This document shows positions 24,769 to 31,679 of a stretch of DNA of 33,427 bases, one piece after another. The first letter of the stretch is position 1. Each line of letters begins with the position of its first letter. Source of the DNA: Chloroflexota bacterium (GTDB lineage: Bacteria > Chloroflexota > Anaerolineae > Aggregatilineales > Phototrophicaceae); NCBI GenBank assembly GCA_013388735.1, contig JACAES010000103.1, forward strand, positions 1-33,427, in the 5' to 3' direction. The notes below the pieces were generated by a model. That model made no database searches and was not told the DNA's origin. It saw only the letters and a list, made by a program, of their open reading frames with translations. Both the position numbers and the translations under genes were made by a program.

Positions 24769-26079
24769 TTGGAACACTATCAGATTAATAATTCGGGAGA
24801 TGAGCGGGCATTTCTGGTTGGCGTGGATGTGTGGTCAAGCCGTCCGCTTCTAAGCCTGGAGGACTCGCTGCGAGAGCTTTCCTTGCTGGCGACTACCGCC
24901 GGTATGGTGGTCGTCGGCCAAACGACGCAGCACATGCAGCGCATTGATCCGAATACGTTTATAGGCAGCGGTAAGGTCGAAGAGGTGCGTGATGCGCTCG
25001 ATGATATGGGCGCAAAAGTCGTTATTTTTGACGATGAACTATCGCCGCGCCATCAGCGAGAATTAGAGAAAGTCCTGGGAGATGATGTTCGTGTATTGGA
25101 TCGTTCAGCTTTAATTCTCGATATTTTTGCGCAGCACGCGCGCACTCGTGAAGGCGCGCTTCAGGTGGAGTTGGCGCAGTATGAATATCGCCTGCCGCGT
25201 CTGACCCGGCAGTGGACGCATCTGGCTCGGCAGGCCGGCGGCGGCGCGGCGCGGGGTGGCGCGGCGGGGGTTGGTCTGCGTGGGCCGGGCGAAACGCAGC
25301 TTGAGGTGGATCGCCGGGATATACGGCGTCGTATCGCCAAACTGAAGGATGAGTTACAGCGGGTTCGGCAGCACCGCAGTCAGCACCGGCAGCAGCGGAG
25401 TCGAGCGGGCGTTCCGGTAGTGGCGTTGGTGGGGTATACCAATGCCGGTAAATCCACGCTGTTGAAGGCTTTGACCGGGGATGATATTTATATTGCAGAT
25501 CAGCTCTTTGCGACCTTGGATCCACTCTCGCGGCGTGTGGACATGCCGAATGGTCGTCATGTTGTGGTGACGGATACAGTTGGTTTTATCCAGAAACTGC
25601 CTACCACATTGATTGCTGCCTTTCGTGCCACGTTGGAAGAAATTATCGAGGCTGATGTTCTGCTCCATGTCGTGGACACGTCGCATCCTAATGTTTTGCA
25701 GCAGATTGAAACGGTGGAAGATACGCTGGCGGAAATTGATGTGCCGCCTATTCCTCGTATTCTGGTATGGAACAAGATGGATTTATGGGGCGACAGGCCG
25801 CTGCCGGTTTATGCCGGCAGTAGCGACTATTCGGCAGAGGTTGCTACTTCCGCGCGCGAGATGATCGGTGTTGCGCAGTTGTTATCCGTAATTGAAACAA
25901 CTCTTGATGAGTGTGCTGTCCGTGTTAAGCTCTTGCTGCCTTATCAACGCGGTGATCTGATCTCATCGCTTCATGAGTCTGTGACGGTTGAAAGTCAGGA
26001 GCATACCGAAGATGGTGTGCTGTTGACGGTGCAGCTGCCGCCGTTTTTAGTCGAGCGATTCAAACAGTATCGGGTATAG
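24769..26079 (+). CDS. hflX: Ribosome-associated GTPase HflX
   Basis: A 436-aa GTPase that splits stalled or stressed ribosomes. The N-terminal HflX domain has TFIGSGKVEEVRD and FDDELSPRHQRELE. LDRSALILDIFAQHARTREGALQVELAQ and the Gly-rich RGPGETQLEVDRR precede a helical arm (180-210). The G domain has G1 GYTNAGKST (222-230), FATLD (247-251), DTVGF (269-273) and NKMD for G4. The start is a TTG, chosen because GAGG overlapping the previous stop lies about 6 bases upstream and no ATG exists before the domain. The next gene starts 3 bases after its stop. Confidence 0.95.
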   Translation: MEHYQINNSGDERAFLVGVDVWSSRPLLSLEDSLRELSLLATTAGMVVVGQTTQHMQRIDPNTFIGSGKVEEVRDALDDMGAKVVIFDDELSPRHQRELEKVLGDDVRVLDRSALILDIFAQHARTREGALQVELAQYEYRLPRLTRQWTHLARQAGGGAARGGAAGVGLRGPGETQLEVDRRDIRRRIAKLKDELQRVRQHRSQHRQQRSRAGVPVVALVGYTNAGKSTLLKALTGDDIYIADQLFATLDPLSRRVDMPNGRHVVVTDTVGFIQKLPTTLIAAFRATLEEIIEADVLLHVVDTSHPNVLQQIETVEDTLAEIDVPPIPRILVWNKMDLWGDRPLPVYAGSSDYSAEVATSAREMIGVAQLLSVIETTLDECAVRVKLLLPYQRGDLISSLHESVTVESQEHTEDGVLLTVQLPPFLVERFKQYRV

Positions 26080-26082
26080 AAG

Positions 26083-26331
26083 ATGTTCAGACGAATTGAC
26101 CGATCAACAACTCTGGCGCGCTGGCTTGAACGATTGACCGGCTTTTTAGCGCGCCGGCGGGGCTTGCCGGTGGTAATTGGTATTGTGTTTGTGATAATCG
26201 GTTTTGTGCTTCAACTGGTCGAGATGTATGCTCCGTCGGTGGCCGTGCATCTGTTCGCTGTGGTTTTTCATAATCTGGGCGTGATCCTCGCGTTGATTGG
26301 TGTGCTGCTGGCCGAACCGCTTGGGAGATAG
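26083..26331 (+). CDS. Small membrane protein, two spans
   Basis: The protein has 82 aa. A basic amphipathic N-terminus (RRIDRSTTLARWLERL, then FLARRRG) precedes two hydrophobic segments, about 29-46 and 56-78. No family is recognised. Close packing (3 bases after hflX, and its stop within the ribosome-binding region of the next gene) makes it a probable real gene of the operon. The basic N-terminus would stay in the cytoplasm. No function can be assigned. Confidence 0.7.
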   Translation: MFRRIDRSTTLARWLERLTGFLARRRGLPVVIGIVFVIIGFVLQLVEMYAPSVAVHLFAVVFHNLGVILALIGVLLAEPLGR

Positions 26332-26334
26332 TGT

Positions 26335-27414
26335 GTGGTCATTGAGTATCGGCTCGTGGAAGATGTTTCTGAGTTTGAGCGAATCGTTGACCTAGAGATT
26401 GATGTCTGGGGGTTGAGTCCGCGCGATGCGGTTCCATCCAGTATTCTGCACGCGCTGGTATGTAATGGGTCTGTGTTGATCGCGGCTTATGATGCTGATC
26501 GTATCGTGGGCATGGCCTTTGCGTTTCCGGTGCGGCACGGTAAGAGGTGGATGCTGTGGTCACATATGACCGGTGTTCATCCCGATTATCAGGGGCGTGG
26601 TATTGGCTTTGATCTTAAGCAGCGTCAGCGGTTATGGGCGCTTGAGCATGGCTATGACGTAATCGGATGGACTTTTGATCCGCTCCAGCGTGGCAACGCA
26701 AATTTTAATCTGCGGCAGCTGGGCGTTAAAACGAATATTTATCACATCAATTTTTATGGTGAGATGGTTGATGCCATTAATCACGGACTCCCATCCGATC
26801 GCGTGGAAGCCGTCTGGAATCTGCGTGATAGACAGGTTAAGGCGCTTGCGAATGGTAAGGTTTCACCGCCCGCTGAGGATGCGCTGCCGGAAGAATATGC
26901 TTTCCTGCTCCGTTCTGGTGAGAATGCGCATCCTGTCTTAAGTGAATTTTCAGATGCATCCCGTTATATCGAGATACCCTATGATCTATCGTATCTCAAA
27001 CGCCAGGACAAAGACTTAGCCCACGCCTGGCGGCTGGCACTGCGAGAGGCGATGGTATCCGCTTTTAATCGTGGATATACAGCGGTGGATTTTTCGGTTC
27101 AGGGGGATCGCTGCTGGTATGTTCTATCACCTCCCGTCCCCTGGTCTTTGTATGTGCTGGAGTGCCGCGATCAAACGCTGTACACCGGCATTACGAACGA
27201 TATTCCACGGCGGCTGGCACGGCACAATGCAGGGCGCGGGGCGGCCTATACGGCTGCTCGCCGTCCGGTTAAACTCCTGGCTGCCTGGGAATTTGCCGAC
27301 CGATCATCCGCGTTAAAGGCCGAGACAGCGTTTAAGCAACTGACGCGGCAGGCTAAACTTGATCTGATAGCACAGCGCGCAGCTTATCGTGATGCACGTA
27401 TCGTAGAAGATTGA
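26335..27414 (+). CDS. GNAT acetyltransferase fused to a GIY-YIG nuclease domain
   Basis: The protein has 359 aa in one uninterrupted frame. Residues 1-265 match the GNAT-type predicted acetyltransferases of the COG3375 kind: MTGVHPDYQGRGIGFDLK (acetyl-CoA binding loop), GWTFDPLQRGNANFNLRQLG and INFYGEM follow in family order. Residues 271-350 match the UPF0213/YhbQ GIY-YIG module: LYVLE at 272-276, LYTGITND at 282-289, RR at 292-293 and RHN at 296-298, and a conserved Glu at 330 in SALKAETAFKQLT. YhbQ-type proteins normally stand alone at about 90-100 aa. The start is GTG at 26335 with GGGAG 7 bases before. The combined role is unknown. Last gene of the hflX unit. Confidence 0.85.
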   Translation: MVIEYRLVEDVSEFERIVDLEIDVWGLSPRDAVPSSILHALVCNGSVLIAAYDADRIVGMAFAFPVRHGKRWMLWSHMTGVHPDYQGRGIGFDLKQRQRLWALEHGYDVIGWTFDPLQRGNANFNLRQLGVKTNIYHINFYGEMVDAINHGLPSDRVEAVWNLRDRQVKALANGKVSPPAEDALPEEYAFLLRSGENAHPVLSEFSDASRYIEIPYDLSYLKRQDKDLAHAWRLALREAMVSAFNRGYTAVDFSVQGDRCWYVLSPPVPWSLYVLECRDQTLYTGITNDIPRRLARHNAGRGAAYTAARRPVKLLAAWEFADRSSALKAETAFKQLTRQAKLDLIAQRAAYRDARIVED

Positions 27415-27420
27415 TTGATA

Positions 27421-27479
27421 ACTGCTGGTGAGCAGTAAGCAATGGGGGATTCTCCGCGAGTGTGGAGAATCCCCCATTG
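27421..27479. terminator. Tandem hairpins between convergent genes
   Basis: A small hairpin ACTGCT/AGCAGT (27421-27436) is followed by a perfect 16-bp stem at 27440-27455/27464-27479 with an 8-base loop (GCGAGTGT). There is no U-tract, but the position between the GNAT/GIY-YIG gene and the opposite-strand secreted protein suggests a bidirectional transcription stop or mRNA 3'-end stabiliser. Confidence 0.7.
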
Positions 27480-27483
27480 TGAG

Positions 27484-28491
27484 CTAGGGGGAAGGAAGCT
27501 GTACCCAATACAGATCAGGGCTGAACATGCTGTGGATGTAAAGACGCATGTCGGTTGAAATGGTCAATCCGGCTAGAGGCACAGGCAGTTCTGTGAATAT
27601 AACGACTTCAATCTGATCGTTTGTGCATCCTCCATTTTCGATGCACTGCTTCGGATCAACTCGTCCAACGATACCGCGTGTTCCGAGCGCATAGGCAAAG
27701 TACAGCAGCCCATCCGGGCCTAATGTAATCCCTGTTGTGTTTTGCAGACCTGAGATCAGAACATTATCTTCTCCATTGGTTTCGATAGGAGTGGTGTTTT
27801 CATCGTTGGTAAAGTCACTGATTGAAAACCACTCGATTGCTCTCCGAGCGCTTCCGGTATTGGCGACATACAGATGAGTGTTATCAGCGGCTATCCCGGT
27901 TGGGGAACGAAGATTGTTGATAATCTCTCGCGTTTCCCCTGCCCTGCTGACCAACATGACATTATTGTCTTTTAAGTTGGTTATAGCGAATTCTGTTTCG
28001 TTAATAGGTGTGATTCCCCAGGGGCCGTTGAGGGCAGTGGTGATTGTCTCTGTAGTTCCTCGATTGATCCGGATCAGGCTGTTGCTTTGAAAATCAGGTA
28101 TCCATAGATTGAATTCGTTATTCTCTGTTGAAGCATAGAGTGTGTGGGCATTACGGATACCATAAATGTACTGTTCAGTTTCCCCTGTTTCCGCGTCTAT
28201 TTCATAAACTGTCCAATCGCCTGTGCAGACAGTGTACAAGTTATTGTCATGCCATACTATCCCATTGGGTCTTTGTGTGTTGGCTGTGATGATGGTTAGG
28301 TCTGTTTGGATGAATGGCTTCAGTGTGTTGGGGTCAGCAGTAGACTGGACAATTGTTGCGGCAGGGGTAACTGTAGTAGTCTGGGGTGTTTTGGATGGCG
28401 CTGGACTTGGTGTGTTTTGCTGGGCGTAGACTGTAGTGACCATGAAGAGGCTTACGATAAGTGTGAGTGTGAGCTTTTTGTGCAATTGCAT
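27484..28491 (-). CDS. Secreted NHL/SMP-30-like beta-propeller protein
   Basis: The protein has 335 aa. A Sec signal peptide occupies residues 1-23 (basic MQLHKK, hydrophobic core, cleavage after VYA), followed by a Pro/Thr linker. The mature part contains repeats of the type GIVWHDNNLYTVCTGDWTVYEID, GPWGITPINETEFAITNLK, GIAADNTHLYVANTG and GITLGPDGLLYFAYALG, with turn-strand patterns of six-bladed propellers. It is probably exported and may bind a small ligand, sugar or another protein. No catalytic metal-site residues can be assigned with confidence. It follows the histidine kinase gene by 50 bases on the same strand and may belong to its unit. Confidence 0.75.
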   Translation of the reverse strand: MQLHKKLTLTLIVSLFMVTTVYAQQNTPSPAPSKTPQTTTVTPAATIVQSTADPNTLKPFIQTDLTIITANTQRPNGIVWHDNNLYTVCTGDWTVYEIDAETGETEQYIYGIRNAHTLYASTENNEFNLWIPDFQSNSLIRINRGTTETITTALNGPWGITPINETEFAITNLKDNNVMLVSRAGETREIINNLRSPTGIAADNTHLYVANTGSARRAIEWFSISDFTNDENTTPIETNGEDNVLISGLQNTTGITLGPDGLLYFAYALGTRGIVGRVDPKQCIENGGCTNDQIEVVIFTELPVPLAGLTISTDMRLYIHSMFSPDLYWVQLPSP

Positions 28492-28541
28492 CTTGATAGT
28501 GTCTCGTTGTTTGTTGGTTTATGACTATGCGAATTTTCAAT

Positions 28542-30764
28542 CTACAGCGAATTTGCAGCCGGAACAGATACAAAAAATGTCGTCCCCTTACCCTCAGCGC
28601 TCTTCAGCCAGACGCTTCCACGATGATTCTCGACGATGGTTTTGACGATACTCAGACCTAAGCCGGAACCGCTGATGTCTTCTGCGCCTTGCTGCCCCCT
28701 CTGCGCGCCGCGCACAAACCGATCAAACACATGCGGCTGTAGGCTTTCCGATATACCGATACCATTATCTTCTATCTCAAACAGCACGCCACCGTCCTTT
28801 AAGCCAGCGCGTACAGCAACCCGGCCCCCTTGCGGCGTAAACTTGATCGCATTTTCTACCAGATTAATCAATGCGCGTTCAAACTGACCGGGATCGCCCA
28901 TAAAGGGTGTATCTTCCTCAACAGCAGCGACCAGCTGTATCTGTTTGCTTTCCGCCAGTGGTTGTAGCTCATCCATTGCGGCGTCTATGACCTGCCGTGG
29001 TCGGCAGAGAACCATCGCCAGCGCGCCGGTCTTTAGCCGCTCCAGGTCAAGAATACCGGCGATGATCCGGCTCATGCGCGTAAGCTGCTTGCCTATGGCC
29101 GAAACCGAAGTCTGCACCTCTAAACTGGCAGAACCTGCCAGGTCTTCTTCAAGCAGTTCGAGATTCGCCATCGCGGCCTGGAGCGGATTTTTAAGGTCAT
29201 GACTGGTCATGCGTACCATCTCGCTCTTCAGCCGATCAAGCTCTTTTAACTGCGTAACATCGTTCAGGACGGCTACCCACCCATCTGCGCGCGGCTGTCC
29301 AAAACGGCCTACATGGCACAGATAGATGCGATCCCGAAGCGATACCTCATAGGTATACGAGCCTTTGCATCGAAGGCTTTCCAGAGCTTCTCTGTAATTT
29401 AATGGCAGCGTATTACTCGGAAAAAACTCGGTGATCGGTTGGCTGCTGTTAGCTTCGCTGATAAGCAGCAGTTGACGCGCCGCCGGATTCGCAAATATTA
29501 ACCGGAACCGCCGGTCAATTGCAATTACAGGATTTTCGGTGCTGGCAAGAACTGTTTCAAGCTGGATGCGGGCCGCTTCGACCTGCTGTGTTAACGCGCT
29601 CTGTTCTGTGAACAAATGACTATGCGCAATCGCCACGGCTGCCTGCGCCGCCAGCAGCTCTAATGGCCGTACATCCTCGCGTCGAAGCAAACTCCCCTGC
29701 CGACCGGCGATCACCATCAGCACACCAATCGCATCGCCACTGTAGGTCAACGGGACAGAAATCACCGAACCAAATGTTTCCCTGGACAGCGGCAGATCCG
29801 TAACACCTTTCCAGTCGCGCCCATAATTTTCAACGAAAATCGAGCTTCGCCTCGCCGCAACCGTCCCTGCAACCCCCTCCCCTATCCGCACCGTGGAGTG
29901 GAGGTAACTTACCGGCAAATTGAAAACTGTCGCCAGTTTCAAAGACAGCCCTTCGGTCAGAAAAATACCGGCAGCATCCGCGCTCAACCAGCCAGCGGCG
30001 CGACTCGCAATCTGCTCAAGGACTTTTTCCAGGCTGATCTGGCTGGTGATCGCCAGGCTTACTTCGTAGATCGCCTCAAGCTGGGTGATCCGCTCCGCCA
30101 GCGGTGTGATGATTTCCTGCCTCAGCATCGCAAAGCTGATGATGAGCGCCGCCAGCGAACTGATATTGATCGAAAGCGAAGAAAGTCCCAACGCCGGGTT
30201 TAAGAACCCCAGGCTTTGTCCGATGATAAACAGATTTAAAGTCCAGAACAGGCTGGAAGAACGCATCTTCCGGCGATAACGCCACAGAAGATAAAGCGCC
30301 AGACCGTCGAACGCAAAGTAAAATATCGCCGACAGCGGTTGAAATCGGTACTGGAATGTGCCATCCTCACTCAATCGAAACAGAGTTGGTGTTCTATTGA
30401 CTATGAGAAACACTTGGTATCCCAGAACCACCAGCAGACTGGCAAACGCCAGCGTCCGAAACTGTCGGGTATGCACCCCCACCAGCACAGCCGTCAGCGT
30501 ATAAATCGCTATACTCGTCCCCGTAAACCCCAATTCCATAATGCTGGTTGCCACCATAATCAACGGCGACTGTATATCAATAATCGAGATGCCCAGCGCC
30601 AGCAATGACCCCACATTCCAGATTGTCACCAATAGCAAAAACACAGCAAAAAACTGATTTAGCTCTTTTCGTATATCATGCCACAAGACGATAATCAAAA
30701 ACCCCAGGGCTAACGCCAGCGTCAACCCATTAGAAAGCAGGGTGAGGATACTTAAAACAGACAT
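28542..30764 (-). CDS. Membrane histidine kinase: 7TM - GAF - PAS - HisKA - HATPase
   Basis: The protein has 740 aa from the ATG at 30764 (AGGA about 7 bases upstream; the in-frame GTG directly before is less likely). Residues 1-215 carry about seven hydrophobic spans, as in the HisKA 7TM class. A GAF domain (about 235-380), a PAS domain (about 400-505, NPVIAIDRRFRLIFANPAA) and HisKA with His522 in RMTSHDLKNPLQ follow. The ATPase has ALINLVENAIKFTPQGG, EDNGIGISES and GSGLGLSIVKTIV. It lies 22 bases after the response regulator gene on the same strand, so the two form a two-component pair. The signal is unknown; the extracytoplasmic loops are short, which favours sensing in or near the membrane. 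Confidence 0.93.
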   Translation of the reverse strand: MSVLSILTLLSNGLTLALALGFLIIVLWHDIRKELNQFFAVFLLLVTIWNVGSLLALGISIIDIQSPLIMVATSIMELGFTGTSIAIYTLTAVLVGVHTRQFRTLAFASLLVVLGYQVFLIVNRTPTLFRLSEDGTFQYRFQPLSAIFYFAFDGLALYLLWRYRRKMRSSSLFWTLNLFIIGQSLGFLNPALGLSSLSINISSLAALIISFAMLRQEIITPLAERITQLEAIYEVSLAITSQISLEKVLEQIASRAAGWLSADAAGIFLTEGLSLKLATVFNLPVSYLHSTVRIGEGVAGTVAARRSSIFVENYGRDWKGVTDLPLSRETFGSVISVPLTYSGDAIGVLMVIAGRQGSLLRREDVRPLELLAAQAAVAIAHSHLFTEQSALTQQVEAARIQLETVLASTENPVIAIDRRFRLIFANPAARQLLLISEANSSQPITEFFPSNTLPLNYREALESLRCKGSYTYEVSLRDRIYLCHVGRFGQPRADGWVAVLNDVTQLKELDRLKSEMVRMTSHDLKNPLQAAMANLELLEEDLAGSASLEVQTSVSAIGKQLTRMSRIIAGILDLERLKTGALAMVLCRPRQVIDAAMDELQPLAESKQIQLVAAVEEDTPFMGDPGQFERALINLVENAIKFTPQGGRVAVRAGLKDGGVLFEIEDNGIGISESLQPHVFDRFVRGAQRGQQGAEDISGSGLGLSIVKTIVENHRGSVWLKSAEGKGTTFFVSVPAANSL

Positions 30765-30786
30765 CACCTCATCCTACGGGCTGGAT

Positions 30787-31494
30787 TCATCGGGACTGTT
30801 TGTTCGGGGGATTTTTCTCGAAGCGATACCCAACCCGGTGTTCGGTCAGAATGTAGATCGGATTGGCAGGATCCGGCTCAACCTTGCGGCGCAGTTGGCT
30901 GATGTATACGCGCGGGTAGTAAACATCGTCAATATATTCGCGCCCCCACACCTGCTCCAACAAATCACGCTGCGTGACAACGCGCCCCGCGTTTTCCATC
31001 AGAACAGCCAGCAGCTTAAATTCCGTCGGTGTCAGATGCACTTTGCGGTTATTCACATGCACGTGCCGCCGGTGCAGGTCAATGCTTAAATAGCCGTCGC
31101 TGTACCCTTGTTCAGCTTCCGCGACCGAAACCTGCGAGCGGCGCAAAAGCGCATTTACCCGCGCCACAAATTCGTTCAAACGCACAGGCTTGATAAGATA
31201 TTCGTCCGCCCCGGCATTGAGGCCCTGAATAATGTCTTCTTCTGTAATCGCCTGTGCCGACAGCATCATGATCGGTGTATCGGCAATTTCCCGGATACGC
31301 CGGCAGACCGTCAATCCATCCATACTGCCGGGCATCACAATATCCAGAATCACGAGATCAGGATGCTCTGCATGAAAAGCACGCAGCCCTTCCAGTCCGT
31401 CGCCACAAGTCACCACCTCAAACTCTTCGCGCCGCAGTTTTCTGCTTAGTGCATCCCGGATGGCCTGTTCGTCATCAACAATCAGCACTTTCAT
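30787..31494 (-). CDS. OmpR/PhoB-family response regulator
   Basis: The protein has 235 aa from the ATG at 31494; a longer frame to 31536 has no better site. The receiver has D8/D9, phospho-acceptor D51 (LVILDIVMPG), S79 and K102 (YLIKPV). One extra Ser is inserted in the loop after D51 (MPGSMDG, where MPGMDG is usual). The output is a winged helix (about 130-230) with VHLTPTEFKLLAVLMENAGRV, RDLLEQVWG, YISQLRRKVEP and HRVGYRF, typical of OmpR/PhoB/KdpE DNA-binding domains, which bind direct repeats. The downstream kinase is the likely partner, and the divergent PKD lipoprotein and the operon itself are candidate targets. Confidence 0.94.
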   Translation of the reverse strand: MKVLIVDDEQAIRDALSRKLRREEFEVVTCGDGLEGLRAFHAEHPDLVILDIVMPGSMDGLTVCRRIREIADTPIMMLSAQAITEEDIIQGLNAGADEYLIKPVRLNEFVARVNALLRRSQVSVAEAEQGYSDGYLSIDLHRRHVHVNNRKVHLTPTEFKLLAVLMENAGRVVTQRDLLEQVWGREYIDDVYYPRVYISQLRRKVEPDPANPIYILTEHRVGYRFEKNPPNKQSR

Positions 31495-31548
31495 ATATGC
31501 GCCCCACATGAGGAACACTTCGCCATAAAAGTACAAACATCTAAAGTC

Positions 31549-31577
31549 AGTGTAGCATCAGATCAATTTTGCAACAA
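31549..31577 (-). promoter_or_regulatory. Promoter of the response regulator/kinase unit
   Basis: On the minus strand, TTGTTG (31572-31577) and TACACT (31549-31554) are 17 bases apart, and TG-C precedes the -10 (extended -10). The leader to the ATG is about 48 bases. Confidence 0.55.
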
Positions 31578-31590
31578 GTGAATGCCTACA

Positions 31591-31612
31591 GTCAGGCTAA
31601 CGTCAGGTTCAT
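31591..31612. promoter_or_regulatory. Direct repeat, possible OmpR/PhoB-type operator
   Basis: GTCAGGCT (31591) and GTCAGGTT (31602) repeat at an 11-bp period, the spacing of two tandem OmpR/PhoB-family half-sites. The repeat lies 14 bp upstream of the regulator's -35 and covers the -35 position of the PKD lipoprotein promoter. A further GTCAG is at 31546. Binding by the adjacent regulator is inference. Confidence 0.45.
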
Positions 31613-31624
31613 ATGGGCAATAAC

Positions 31625-31633
31625 TGTTATAAT
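31625..31633 (+). promoter_or_regulatory. Extended -10 promoter of the PKD lipoprotein
   Basis: TG-T precedes a perfect TATAAT (31628-31633), 46 bases before the ATG. The -35 position (AGGTTC) is poor, as in activator-dependent promoters. Confidence 0.55.
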
Positions 31634-31679
31634 CTGCATGAACCAGTTGCCGAAGAATTCATCGAAAGGTATTTTTCCG

